The notes beneath the pieces were generated by a model that made no database searches, was not told where the DNA came from, and saw only the letters and a program-made list of their open reading frames with translations. This document shows positions 43,617-58,600 of a DNA stretch of 64,000 bases, piece by piece. The DNA is taken from contig CATQJL010000112.1 in assembly GCA_958299035.1 (NCBI GenBank), positions 48,690,941-48,754,940 of the forward strand, read 5' to 3'. Each line of letters opens with the position of its first letter. Within the stretch, counting starts at the first letter, position 1. The position numbers and the translations under genes are program-made. Origin of the DNA: Cylicocyclus nassatus. Its lineage: Eukaryota > Nematoda > Chromadorea > Rhabditida > Strongylidae.

Positions 43617-46600
43617 ATGGCAAACACTATGCTACTATTCCATACTCTAATTTTTGCGGGAATTACGCAACCCTTCTACGCTTTGCTCGGAGTAAGACCT
43701 TTCTTTCATATCTCAGAAAATTTTCTGCAGTTAATTTTTTTTAAAACTGAAATCTCAAGATGCTTGGTGCAATCTTAGGTTGTATCAAGTTCTGTCGTAA
43801 ACTTTCTAAAATTACAGTTAAATTAATTTTCTCCATCACGATATTCTTGCGTACATTTGATTTTATTGAAAAAAGCACCATGCACTTCAATAACATTTTG
43901 AGTAAACTCTATGAAATTGCTACAGAGAGAAATGGAAGAAGGAGAAATTCTAAAGTTGATTTGGGGCAATCCAGTTGAAAATCTAAAAACTGGACAATTC
44001 TGAACCAATCAAGAAGTAAGTTCACCTTCCTCTTTTAGATGAGCAAAGTTTGTTATGATCGACCTTTCCTTTGAGAAATTATGATTTCCGAGAAACCAAC
44101 ACAAATTGGTAAAATCAATTTTTTTAAATTGATTTTCTCGAAATTCATGATTTCAACAAAGATCTCATTCGTCACGAACTTTGCTCAGCTAAAAAGACAA
44201 GGATAGAAAAATCTCCTAAAACTTCCGGATTTCGATGCACACTTCAAGATTAACGGGCTTCCTTATATCATAAAACCTCAAAGTCTTCTTTTTCCATTTT
44301 TAATTCCGCATAGAGGTAAATAGAGGGTAAACAAGACTTCAATAAAATTGGTTGACTTGCTCTGAAAGTCGTAATAGGAAAAAAAGTTACGGTTCCTTGA
44401 TGTGACAGAACTTTCGCTTCAATCCAGTACTAGGTTGGCGCGGTCTTATGATTCGAAAAGATTAAGCATACTTGAATTAAAACTAAACGATTTTGCTTTC
44501 TAAAAATATGTAAGGAAAGCTAGAGCTTTGTGTTAGTTCAAGCTCAATATCTTGCAATTTGACATTGAGAACGAAGCTTTTAAATTTGGGATCTCCAGTT
44601 TTCTGATTCTGAGCTTGGAACTATATCGCTGCTGAAAAGCTGCGAACTAGTCCTGGAAAGTCTATAAAAATTTCCAGCACAGCATTAGTTCATACTTTAG
44701 ACAAACTTCAATCTCGCATGAGAATGCAAAAACCAAAAATACTGAAAAATGTCATTATGCAGAGGGATTGATAAGATCAGGTTTTTCACGAAATTTCTTG
44801 TATAAATGCGAGATCATAGTATGCTACAGTGCTCTGCGATTAACCGCTGTAAATTGCAGATTTTTTGAGCTAGATAACGCTCTCTACAATTTCCTGGCTC
44901 CCCAAAATCTCAAAATTCAAACACCATTCTTAGAAGTTTCCTTCTCAGTGGCTTCCCTATGGAGAGTTTCCCTGAACACCTGACATAGAGCGCGAAGAAT
45001 CTGTTATTTAGAAAGCAAAATGGTGAATCTATCTTTCTGATTCAAAAAGCTAATGCATTTTCTTCGAATTACGTAAGAATTTTCGGGTACTTTTCCATTT
45101 ATCCAGACCTTTCAAAGAAGGATATTTCTCTTGATCTTGTGCCATCTTTGGTCGCAAATTCACAGCAAGGAGTTTCCTCCTTCCATGTGTCAAGGTATAT
45201 GTCTGTATCTATTCAACAGGTTTTATCAGGGTTTTGTTCTGCACTACCTAGCAAATAGTTCAATCTGTATTTTAGTCAATAATGACCCTATTTTCGACTA
45301 AACAATTTCAGAAATGAACACTATCATAATAATAACGTCATTTGTATCATTGAACAGATTAGACTTGCTCAGAATGAAGAATTGCGCTAGGAGTCCATTA
45401 TCCAAGTGGCGAAACAAGCAGCAGCGAGATGCTGTAAACCACCATTTTTAGTCTCTCCTGACTAAATTCGCATGGCGGAACTTTTGAAGAAAAAAAAGAT
45501 GATTTTGAATTATTGCTGAAAGCAATCAAGATAAAGATAGGATAAGTTCTAGATAGTTTTGCTCTTGTAGAAAACAATTGAAAAGCTTTTAAGTGGTCAT
45601 AAACGCTCTTTTACCTCGTCGGAAATGATTTCGAAAGAAAAAAAAACAACTCAAAATGTACTAAAACGTGCCAATTTTTTCCTGACACGTGGCGGGGAGG
45701 CAGTCTCGTAGAATCTACAAATTGTTCTCAGGCTAGAGAACGTAATTTATGAGTGCCTTTTGAAAAAAATGTGCCAGTATAACGGAAAAGTACCAATGTT
45801 CGTCCTAAACCAGTAAAATACAGCGGCCAAAAAGATATGAGACATAAAACCGATTAAATACCGGCTTGACACGAACTCGTTGATAACAACCCTCAGAATA
45901 TGGTTGTTGTTAAAAAGCATGCCTTTGTAAATTATTTTGCTTAAGAAACAAAGAGACTCTGATCTCAACAATTTAGCAATTTCCATTCCCCTTCCCAGTT
46001 CGTCCCATCGATCCGTCAGAGATACTGAACTTAACGGATGTATCGGAGCAATGTCTGACAGACGTCAATGTGTTCACATCGAGTTTGAACACATATGCGC
46101 AGACCTTCGTGGCATGTCAGCGAACTGGAGGATGTACCAAAGTCCAGCAGACAGCACTCGACGAGCACATTTTTGCTGTAAAACGTAAGTTTCATGGACA
46201 TTACGCACAAAATGTGTTAATCGAAAACTTTGAAATAGCGAATTCTTTGTCTAGGTTTTCTAATATAGGTTTCTGTGAAGAAAACCAAATGGCTTACAAA
46301 GCATCCATTGGATTCTCGAGTTTGCTTGTTTAGAAATTGATGCTTTTGGCAAGATTCCGGCAGGAATAATGGACTACACGATAATCAACACCGGATCGTA
46401 CTCGGAATGCATGGATGTAGTGGCACCATACAAGGTGCAGTACTGTTATGTGGCTGCCAGTGTAGTAATGGTATGCAACCAGTTGTCAGAATGCATAACT
46501 GAATCTTCATAAACCCGCACGACAGGAAGGACCTCCAATGGGGCAAATTGGTCCAAAAATTGCTGTATGCATGCCAAGAAGCTGCACTGAAACGGTAAAA

Positions 46601-49600
46601 GATGAAGCGAAGCAAATTATTAATAGTATTTAGCTATCGTTCAGGATATCACTAAGATCTTGGAGCGCTATGATGTACAACAGTATGTGCCAGTCAACTT
46701 TACTATTAACACAAATTGTGTACCATCAAAAAACACATACTCCGCGAATTTTTGGGTATTCATGTAAGCTTTATTGCCTCTTCAATAAGTTTCTTGAATC
46801 CAAATCAAAAAACAATTTATTAGATGTGAAAGCTTTCTTCACAGTATATGACAAGGATCAGCTATATTAGGTAGTTCCGGAAAGTTCTTTCCGTTTTTCG
46901 GTCTGTCATAAAACTCATGAAATAAAGGTAGGCAAACGGTTTAGACACTATCCCACGCAGCTTTCCCTTTCTTTTTAACGATAATGCTTCCGCGCTGGTT
47001 ACTCTGTGATCACTAAGATAATCGCCGAAATTTCTAACCCATAGTTTTTCCCATGTCCAATTTTGACAGTTTTCCCTGCATTTCGAACTTTTGGAAGAGC
47101 TTCGATAGCAGTCACCGTAACTAAAGTGCAATGCAAAGCAATTTTCGGCATTCTCCAGCTGGCTTTTTAGTATTTTTTGAAATAACTTTTCCAAAAGTCT
47201 TCATGTTTGCATACTTGCAAAATATTAGGTCGTTCCGAAAGTAATGTCGCTTTTTTCAAATGAACGCCACAGTTCCTGGAATAAAGGTTTTTGAGAGTTC
47301 CTGGTGGCATTCGATGCAGCATTTCATCCTCTTTCCAACGGTTATAAAATCTTTGCAGCAGTTTCAGTGAACTCTCGGAAAATAACCAAAACCATACTTT
47401 TTGAGATGCTCAAGTTTCGCAAATTTTCTCAGTTTTTGTTTCAGTCCTCCGAAGGAGACAGAGTAACGATTCGATAGAGCAAACCTAACAGAATACAAAA
47501 CAATTTTTTTCTTCTCTCTACAGCTTGTCGTACTCTTCTAAAAGAATTTTAACAGATGCTACCAAATTCCATATTTGGTCAAGTAAAATCTTGCACAACA
47601 TCGAAGGGAGAGCAGCTCGGGTGCTATTCGATGCAGCTTTTTCTTCTCTTTCTAACGGGCGTTTACTGCTTCCGATTAGTAGAGTCTTCGGGTACAAAAT
47701 CATCATAACTCGTGTTTTTGAATGTGCCCAAGGCTGTGCGCGAAAAGTTCGAAATTTGATATTTTGAACCTGCAACTTTTCACTTGCTTTGTAAAATTAG
47801 TGTTAAATTATGGTACCGTTTGGGAAGCTTCAAATTCCGAAAAATTATTGACTTTTGATGTGATTGTGGCTGACGTAGGCCTGCCAAAATCCAATGCCTT
47901 TGTTAAAAAATCGCTTGAAAAATCATGGCGGGATCTGGAAAAGAGAAAAAAGGTGTGTTGTGTCCTCTAAGGTTTGCTCTATCGAATCGTTACACGGACT
48001 CTTTCGGAAGATTGAAATAAAAGGTGAGAAAAGTTGCGAAACTTGGCCATCTCAAAAAGCATGGGTCGCGGATTTTGCTTATTTTCCGAGAGTTCACTAA
48101 AACTGTTGCAAAGATTTTACAATCATTAGAAATAGGATGAAGTGCTGCATCGAATGCAACCAAGAACTCTTAGAAATTTTCATTCCACGAACTGTGGCGT
48201 TCATTTAAAAATAGAGACATTACTTTCGGAATGACCTAATACATAAACGCTCTAAAAACTAACGAAAGTAACAAAGATACGACAAACATGTCAGGTTTTA
48301 TGAGTTGAACGTGTCCCTTCGCGAGCGCGCAAATTTCAAACGCAAGACTCAAACAAACACATGGGTTGTTCACAGCGACACTCAAACACACACATGGCTC
48401 CGAATCTGGGCAGTGTGTATACAATGATGCTTCAAACTATGTTATGTAAAACGTTCCAAAAACTTATGTGTCCAAATATCCATTCCCGAATTTGTTGTTT
48501 TCTAGACCAACACCAAACCAACTGGGTTGGTTCGGAGCATAAATATCAGAAAGTTCACATAAGTTTCAAACCTTTTCGATTTGAACGATTAGAACGGTCA
48601 AAAATCTATCACGCAGTGAAGACAGCGAATCAAACCATTGCCTCTCAACTTTTTTGAGCCAAAAATAGTGTAAACGTACGCATTGGTAGATATCTCGCTC
48701 CAATCACATGCGGTGTCCTTTGAACTATGTGACGAGAAATGCAACTCCAGATGTTGATGCCACAGATTTGGTTGGCTTAGGAGGTTTTCGACATTGTAAG
48801 CACTAAAATGGTGCCATACCCATTGGCAGGGCCTCTAATATAGTCGAAATCTTATCTTTCTGCTTTTTTGTTGTATTAAATTTTTGTTATATTAGATATC
48901 ATCTACTCCACGATTCGCGTAGAGGCGGAGTTTTGCCAACTCAATGCGTGGCGGTTTTTGATATAGGCCGTCCGCGCAGGGCGTGGAGTGTGCGCAAGGT
49001 GTGTGTTGCGCGTCACTCCTCTTTCCCGTGCTCTCTCGCCAACTGTTTTCTCTGCTCTTCTTCCAGCCATAGACCGTCTTCGATGGACGCAACAGCGTTG
49101 CTGTCCGTGCGCAGCGCGGACGGCCTATAGCGAGAGAGTACGAAAAACAATGCTATGACGTGGAGGTTTAATAGGTTCATCCTTAAATCAGGGAATGGGG
49201 TTCCCTGCTGATTTTTATGTCAAGAGAGACTCTCGAAATCATGGGGGACTTCGTTTCCAAAAATGTCCAAGCCAACGCGTGCCGGGCTCTGGGCCGAAAA
49301 CGCAAGCTTTTCGGACAGGTTATCACACGATTGACATGCTCTGTCGTGTACGGCGAAAAGTGCGCGCAATTTGAAAGCAAGGCTAAAATAAACAAATTGT
49401 TTGTTTACAGCGCACACAGAATCATATGACACCAAAATTGGACTGTATACATAGAAATTTTTTTGCAAAAAAATCATGCAAATAGATTCGAAAACTTATT
49501 TGAAGTATTACCTTCTTCAAAATTAGTCCGTCTCCAGAGTCACCAGACGATCTGAGATTGTCCGGAGCATACATTCCTGTCATTTCACATAAGTTTTGAT

Positions 49601-52600
49601 TTTTCTGTCATGGACGGATTCTCCGGTCAAAAGTCTATCCCTGAGCATGAAAATTTTCACATTACTAAATTTACTTGGTTTTTTGCCTTAATTTCTTCAT
49701 AAATCGCCTGTTAAATATCGCGCTCTAATGCCAAACTCTTGTGATGCGTAGTATTCAGCTCCAATTCCACTCTTACCTTACGTTTTTTCTTTCAGACTAG
49801 TAAATTCTTCTTGTTCCCGGTTTCTTCCCCCTGGTCAACTTTTCTGCGTTCTCTCCCTTTTGATTTCATTTTCAGTTCCAGCTTTTTTTCAATATTTTGA
49901 TGGTTTCTTTCATTCTTCTTTCTTCTTTTTTCTGCTCGTGCTAACTTGATCTGTTCTTTGACCATGTAAGGCTTCATGAAGCAAAATTCTGTGGAATTGC
50001 GATTTTTCTTTGAGAGTTTGACCTGAAATCGCGAGATTTTCAGCTCGCAGCAACTAAATGATTTTCTCAAGGACTAAAGGCCGCATGCACTAACATCCCC
50101 GCCGGGGGGGGGGGATCGCAGCTCAGAAGAAAGCTTCATATTCTGAAGCACCAGATATCTAGATTTTACGCTGTCTTCCTATCCGCAAGTATTCCTACTT
50201 TTCTTCACTATGAACGTATTGAACAGGAGCGAGAAGCTGTACAAGCCGCATATCCCAGCTTTTATATAATCCCTGATAATCCCCGGCCCTTTTTTCAAAG
50301 TCATTTTTCTTTTTTCGAAGTTAACGAAAACTTTTCAAAGTTGCACTATCTATCTAACACAACAGTGCTAACAAGGGAGGTGTTTTCGGTCGAAGTGGCC
50401 TTTTCGAATGAAATTGACACGACTATAAAGAGCATCAAACGCTGATTCCAAATCTGTCATCATTATCTGCCGAGCGCCCCTAGACGTCGAGTTATGAGCG
50501 TTTTTTGAGTTGAGAAATTAAATGCATATTTAGGACAATATTCGTGAGAATTGCTCAAATGGTTCAATGTTGATTATCAAAGCACTTTATTTAAGCAATA
50601 TCTTTTATCCGAAGCATTCATACTTAACACTGCTCTATTTGAGCGCTGAGAAGACCGTAAAATTTTATTTTACTTAGACTATGCGTTCATTTTTCGCATC
50701 AAAAAAATATTCATAACTCGACGAATTAAGGCGCTCGGCAGGTAACGAAGACAGATTTGGAATCAGCGTTTGATGCTCTTTATAGTCGTATCAATTTCAT
50801 TTGAAAAGGTCACTTCGGTCAAAAACACCTTCCTTGTAAGCATGTTACTGATGAGAACAAATGAGTTTTTAAAAAATCGAATTTTTCGGTAAACCACAAC
50901 TTTCAACTTGTGGTTCATCGTAAATTTCATGACTCCGATACATCACTTGTTCTTATCAGCAACATGATAAGCAGTGTTGGTTAGATAATCTGCACAGCTT
51001 TGGAAGCTTTTCGTTATCTTTGGGGGAAAATGAATTCAAAGAAAAGCGCCAGGGATCATCAGGGATCATACAAATGCTAACTGCGGCTTGTACAGCTTCT
51101 CGCTGCTGCTCAATGTGTTCATAGTGAAAAATAGTAGGAATACTTACGGTTACGTACACGACGTGAAATCCAGATATCTGGAGCTTCAGAATATGAGGCT
51201 TTCTTTTGAGCTGCAATCCCCTCCCCACGGGCGCATGCACTAACATCTCCGCGGGGAGGGGATCGCAGCTTAAAATAAAGCTTTATATTTTGAAACTCCA
51301 AATACCTGGATTTCACGTAGTGTACCTATCCGTAAGTATTCCTACTACCCTTCACTATGAACATGTTGAAGAGGAGCGAGAAGCTGTACGAACCGCATTT
51401 TCCAGCTCTCGTATGATCCCTGACGATCCCCGGCGCTTTTCTTCAAAGTCATTTTTCTTTTTCCGAAGTTAATGAAAACCTTCCAAAGTTGTACTGAACA
51501 TCTAGCACAATAGTGCTAAGCATGTTGCTGGTGAGAACAAATGATGTTTTGAAGTCATGAAATTTTTGATGATCCGCAAGTCGAAATTTGAGGTTTACCG
51601 AAAAATTCGACTTTTCAAAAACTCATTCGTTCTCATCAGCAACATGCTTAGCACTGTTGTGTTAGATGTTCGGTACAACCTTGGAAGGTTTTCTTTGACT
51701 TTGGAGAAAGAAAAATGACTTTAAAGAAAAGCGCCGGGGATCATCAGGGATCATACATAAGCTGGAAAATGCGGTTCGTACAGCTTCTCGCTCCTCTTCA
51801 ACATGTTCATAGCGAAGGGTAGTAGGAATACTTACGGATAGGTACACAACGTGAAATCCAGGTATCTGGAGTTTCGAACTGCTTTCTTTTTAAGCTACGA
51901 TCCCCTCCCCAGCGGGGAGGTTAGTGCATGCGGCCCTAAGTGGGTATGCGGGGATCCACCAACAATGGAGTGTGGAGGGGAAGGTAGAACAAGGTTCAAA
52001 GGGGACTTCGTGACTTAGTTTTCAAAAAGCCGAGAAACGGACTCGTGCCGGGCCTTGTATGGGCGTGTCTTCCTCGTTTTCACATAGTGATAGCCTTAAA
52101 ACACCGCGCAATGCTTGCCATCAAAAAATGCAAATAACTACCCATCACAAAGTCTTTTCCTTGTACAATGGGTAACTTTACTAGGAGGTTGCTTTGGATG
52201 TCTGATTTATCACGGCTGGATAGTTGCCGTGATGATAATTACGACATTGATGCATCTATAAGCAGAAATCTTTTCATTAAGTAAAATCTTTAGAGATCCG
52301 CAGTTTACGCAACCATACTTTATTACCTCCGTTTTTTGCAAAAAAACTATGGCTTTTGGTTAATTTATAAGGAAAGTCAATGAACTGAAGACGCATATGC
52401 TAGGCAAGTCATCTTTTCAAAAAATCTAGATATAGACCCACTTTCTGTAGGCTAAAAGCCGCATGGTTTCATTCGTTGCAGAGTTTTCGAAAATTCCGCA
52501 TATTGGATCTTTTGTGCCTGGAGTGCTGTAACCAAATTCTATCAAGATCTTGGCTGGAACTTGCCTTACGAAATTCGTAACAGACGGGCACACACAGAGT

Positions 52601-55600
52601 GACATGCATGCACCTTTGATCGGTTATTAGTGCGTTCGTAGAGACTTTGCCTTGCTTCACCAGTAATCGTGCCTTAAAATTTCCCTTATTTCTGAAAATA
52701 TCCGTCATATCTCTTGTTGATGCTAACGCAGATAACTCGCAAAATTTTACTCTGAGAATTAACGATTACGCTGGAGAGATAAACCATCAACATAGTCAGG
52801 TCCTGACGCTCTATCACAAAATCAGCACAGCAAAGTTTTTTCAAAGCTCTTTTCCTGACAGAAATAACTTTGATTGGGTATGGGTGTGCAAGGGAACATC
52901 CACATCGTGGAGCCACAAACCACCTTGACACAAACGATTCTTCAAAAATGTTCAAAATTTTTTCCCAATGGTATTCGCGTAATCAAAACTGTTGACGCCC
53001 CTTTTTCCATAAAAATTTAGATTTGCAGGGTTTTTAGAACTTCTACGTTCAGCAGTTTGAATGTTTTGATACACGATGTTGCAGACAATCTGTACTCTTA
53101 AACACCGAAGAAGTTACAAACGACTGCTCCAGAAATCTTTCCAGGCTGGAACTGCCGAGACGGTTGTTTATGTTCAAAAATCTCGGCATGATGAATATTG
53201 TGTTGATCTAATTGTTGAGCCAGTCCGAGATCGGTAAATATATTTATTAGGCTGACGTTTCGGCTATGTCGCCTTCTTCAGAGCCTGAAATGGGCGACAA
53301 CAATTTATAAACTATCCGACCAAGCATCTCCTCAGCCTCACAAACAAAATCCTAAGCTTTCTTTCGAATCATGGGCAAGCTGCCACACGCAATACTCACC
53401 TTTTCGGTCGCCGGTAAAATTCTCGAGCATGAACGAGCGCTCACTGATAACGTAAGTGAATGATTGAACATGTATTCACCGGATCAGAAAATCTGATCTA
53501 GATATGGTGCGAGCTCGCGTGTGATAGAGAGGCATTCATCTTTTCGATTCATTTTGGGTTGTTTGAAATGAATCCAAAACCCTTCTAAAGTTTTTCGGGT
53601 GGATGTTTGAGGTCCACGCGCGATCTCTACATTTACTTCAAATTCACTCCTTCATGCTCTTGCACTCTATGGGCGCCCAGTAGAGTGGATAAGCGTGATT
53701 TTTCCTTGCCATTGAGATGTTCCTTGATGCGTACGCATAAGGGACGTGCTGTTGCACCGATATACTCGGCTCCGCAGTCCTTGCATGAGATGAGGTAGAC
53801 AACTCCCGCGCTCATGCAGTCGCCGTCCTTTGCTATGGGACATACTAGACAGTTTGACGTAGTGTAATTACGGTCGTACATGCGATTCCGAACAAGAATG
53901 CGTTTCAAATTGTTCGGAGGCATGTCCACTACCAAAACTGAGTTGTTCAACCCTGCTCTCCTCAGACATCGCCGAATGGCGGTGCTCACTTCATCGGAGG
54001 TGGAGGATACAGAAAGGTATCTTCTCTGCTGCGGGTGACTCTCCTTTCTACAAAGCTGCTTTGTTGGGCTCTACAATGCGTCATCCTGTTTTCATAACCG
54101 TTGAATAAAGCTATCTTACGCGCAATGGCCAACGATTCCATCTTCTCCTCTCGTCCACTACACAAATTTGCAGCTGTACGAAACATGTTTTTGATCACTG
54201 CTTTTTTAGTCTGTAGAGGATGCGCTGAGCGGGAGTGGATGGGGATGTTCTTGTTACTGGACTTTCGATACCACTTCGTTTTCTGATTGCCATCATTGAT
54301 ATTGACTTGTACGTTTAAGAAAGGCAACCATCCGTTAGTAGGCTTTTCCCGAGTAAGTCATATATGTTCCGATTGCCTGTTCATCAACTTAAAGCATTCA
54401 TCAACCTCCGCTTTGGCACATATGATGAAACAGTCATCGATGTATCTGCAGTAAAGCAAGGGACGCAACTGCAGCACTTGTCTTTCAGTTTTAGCCATAA
54501 AGCCACCCGTCTTAGAATTGATCTGCCAACCTGCCCAGTACTTACAGAGTCGATGAATTAAAGATTTAAAGATGGAGTCGTTGGCTGTGCACGTAAGATA
54601 GGTTTATCTAACGGTTATGAAAACAGGATGACGCATTGTAGGGCCCAACAAAGCAGCTCTGTAGAAAGGAGAGCGTCACCCGCAGCAGAGAAGATACCTT
54701 TCTGTATCCTTCATTTCCGATGAAGTGCCATTCGGCGATTTCTGAGGAGAGCAGGGTTGAACAACTCAGTTTTGGTAGTGGACATGCCTCCGAACAATTT
54801 GAAACGCATTCTTGTTCGGAATCGCATGTACGACCGTAATTGCACTACGTCAAACTGTCTAGTATGTCCCACAGCAAAGGATGGCGACTGCATGAGTGCG
54901 GGAGTTGTCTACCTCATCTCATGCAAAAACTGCGGAGCCGAGTATATCGGTGAAACAGCACGTCCCTTATGCGTACGCATCAAGGAACATCTCAATGGCA
55001 AGGAAAAATCACGCTTATACACTCCATTGGGCGCCCATAGAGTGCAAGAGCATGAAGGAGTGAATTTTGAAGCAAATGTAGAGAACTTAGCGCGTGAACC
55101 TCAAACATCTACCCGCAAGACTTTAAAAGCGTTTTGGATTCATTTCAAACAACCCAAAATAAATCGCAAAAATGAATGCATCTCTATCACACGCGAGCTC
55201 GCACCATATCTAAATCAGGAAGACATGTTCAATCATTCACTTACGTTATCAGTGAGCGCTCTTTTATACTAGAGAATTTTACCGGCGATCGAAAAGGTGA
55301 GTATTGCGTGTGGCAGCTTGCCTGTGATTCGAAAGAAAGCTTAGAATTTTGTTTGTGAGGCTGAGGAGATACTTGGTCGGATAGTTTATAGATTGTTGTC
55401 GCCCATTTCAGGCTCTGAAGAAGGCGACATAGCCGAAAGTCAGCTTAATAAATATATATACCAATCTCGGACTGGCTCAACAATTGAATCAACACAATCC
55501 TGTTACTGTTCCAATCGTCACGTGCTTTTCTGTCCGCTTTAAACAAGCCTGTTTAGTTTAGCCTTGCACTTAGTTTGCGCGCGCTTTGTGAAAGAACGCA

Positions 55601-58600
55601 GTAGAATGTCAACTGCATATCAGCATGTTTTTGAAGAATGCGTTTGTCTGAATGGTCACTCATATGCTGCATAGCATATCTGCCCTTCTTTGCTTTTTTT
55701 CTTGAAATCCTGCCTCTAAGATTTCCGCGCGGCCTCCTACTACATGGATCTTGCGATAAGTACATAAATGTGTATTTCCTGACGGATTAGACGCCTGTAG
55801 TGCGTTTCTAGCTTGATCATTGCTCCATTTTCGCTTCAATGTACGTTCAGACCGCGGAACTAACATTTTTATTTTTTGAAACATTTGTAATGTTCGCAGT
55901 GGAAATGGTTATAGCTTACACCAAATCACTGACCGAAGGATTTGAAAGTAAATCTACCTTCACAGTCGATTTATTTGAAATGAATGCTTTCAGCTGCGTT
56001 ATAGCCTTTTTTGCGATCTGGGCAGTCCTTGCTAGTGTTACCGACTATATTCTGGATACCTACTACAAAGACAGGGTGCATGGCACAGGTAAGACAAATA
56101 AAATAGTCTTTTACTTACAGGCGACATAACATTGTGCTACCAAATCAAACCGATAGAGATATCACACTAGCTAGTATACTCTTCTTTGATCATTTTCAAA
56201 ATAGCATAATTTGACTCACCATTCTCTTCCACTTCGGCGTATCCTCCCGTTTACACTCCCAAGAATGTAAGTCTGTACGCCAGTCAAACAATCCATGATG
56301 TGTATCGACCCCTTTCGCGAGGGTTGAGACATGGCAGCTTTATCGCTTGACGCTGTGAGTGTTTGAAGGCAATGTTCAGTAAAGGTTCAAAAAGCTCATA
56401 TAGGGCACCTCGGCGCTAACTTGAAGTTAGCTGAAAAAGGCGGCAAATTGTTGTGCAATCAAGAGTAGCTAAGGGAACCTCTCTGGGACCCAGGCAACAC
56501 ATGTAGGCGAGAAAAAGTGCACAAAAAATCTCGTTCATAGGGACAGACGTGAAACATTTGGATCTTCCTGAAAATCCTGCCTCAAGGCTCATTATTTGGA
56601 GACCTGCTAAGAAACGAGTCACGACTCACATACACAACTTTCACCATCTCAGAAGCCAGCTTGCATCCCACTTTTGTTGCAGTCTCACTCATGACATTGG
56701 GTTACACATCCCTCCCTCCCTCCCTCCCCCACCCCCCACCCCCCCTTAGTCTGCCGCCGTGCATCTTTAGCACAGGGATTTTTGTGGGGCATAGAATTCG
56801 AGCGCGACTAACCTGCTGTCGTGCGCTGTGTGAATCCTTGAGGGTGACCCTCATGTTGCGTGAAAGCTCTTGCGCTTACAACTCCTGTATAATGGTAAGG
56901 TAAGTATGGTAGGCGGTACTGGGACGCAACTCATGGAATGTGAGAAGGACATCTGGCAGCTGTGTACTTCAAGTCATCTATGCCGCAGCAGAATCAGGTT
57001 GTGTATATTTCTTTTCTTTTTGCGTGCGAGATCGCTGAGTAGATGGTAATCTCAAACAAAGACGAAATATTCCTAGCTTCACGATGAATTTTGTCTAAAA
57101 AAACAATAATTACAATCATGACCTTACAATAACCCGCTAAGAATTTTTTGCCTGCTTTTGTGTTTGCGTGTCCGTCTGTTACAAAATACGGAGAGCATGT
57201 TTCAAACGTTCTGACCCAATTTTTGCATAGCGCATGCTATCGGCGTGAAAGTCCTCCATGATAAAGCACGAGCGAATCCGATGAATGGATTACTCAGAAA
57301 TTGTGCGTCAAACGGATTTACTCGACTTCTGGTTAGCAAAAATAGGTCCGTAGTATTACTTTTTGCAAAGACATCAATTCGTTTGTCAAGTGAATGTGCA
57401 AGCTACGCCCAAAAAATGGTCGAAAGTCTACTGCTTTATGAAAATGGCAAAAAAGGATTGGTTGCGTAAGTGGTCAATTCGTCAAGGTTTTAGCTTAGCA
57501 TTTGGGAAGATTTTCGCACAGAGACATAGTTCATGGTGGCTGTTATTATAACGACTACATGCCATAAAAAGCTCCAAAACCGATTCAAGTTTGCGTTTGA
57601 TTTTCTGCAAGAAGTTTCATCCCAGTTGCCAATCTCACATGAAAAAGCTCTCTTCTCAAATGAGTAGATGATGTTTACGACTTATTTGTAATAGTCAACA
57701 CTGCGCGGTGAAATTCAGTGTCATTATAGCGAAAGAATGAGTAAGGCGTAAAGATAGTAAAACGTGCGAGCCTCTGCGAAGCAGAGGTGAATTAGTGATT
57801 TATACAGGGGTGCCCAAAAGTAAGTACACACTCTAATCGTCAATATCTCTCTTACCAATGGGTCTTTTTCGTGAGCCAAGTAATATTCGGTAGAGGAGGC
57901 TTCAACTATTTGCAGTGTAGAAGGAATCACCGATCATTCTTTGTTAGTGTAGGATTACGGTAAGAACTTCCAGCATGTGGAACCATTGTGAAATATGCCA
58001 CCTAACAATTTTTTTCAATAAAATTTGAAAATCGTGTACTAGGGTTTTCGCGCACGCTGATTCTACTACACAACTTTTTACGAGTGTTTTCAGTCTTTTG
58101 ATGATGTAATCACATTTCTGACAAGTACCGGGAATTCGGTCATTACGGCTTACCTAGGATAACTTCAAAAAGAAGCATCATAGTAAAGTGGAAATTTCAT
58201 ATTCGAAATCAGCTGCTTCCATAATCATAGGATAAGAGTTTTTGGCTTGTTTGGTTTTGTTCTGAGGCAGAATACGGCTTCCAATGGCCTGAAATCCTTG
58301 TCGAAGTTCCAACACTAATCCTACAGTAATGAAAAGGATCTGTGATTCGCTCAAGAAGACTGAAAATCTAAGGTGAAGCCTCATCTGCAGAACGGTACTT
58401 AAATGGCAGAAAAAGACACAATGGGGAGGACAATTATACAGGGTGCGGCAAAAGTCTGAGAGCCTAACTTTGCAGTATTGCAATTACAAAGGCACTGGTA
58501 TTTTTGATTTCAGTTTTATGCCACATGATGCTGCGGTCATCCTCTACAGAATACAATTTATTTGGCTGGAAATGGCTGCCATATGTTTTTGTAAGAATGG

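Larger units (their letters stand above)
46764..55993 (+). other. Intron 5 of gene B (9.2 kb)
   Basis: It contains a mariner-type element (47225-48239), a MITE (48963-49128), the composite palindromes 50079-51935 with a nested MITE, and the inverted Penelope-like pair 53195-55495. 48240-48890, 49150-50070 and 51940-53190 hold only short ORFs I cannot assign. Confidence 0.55.
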
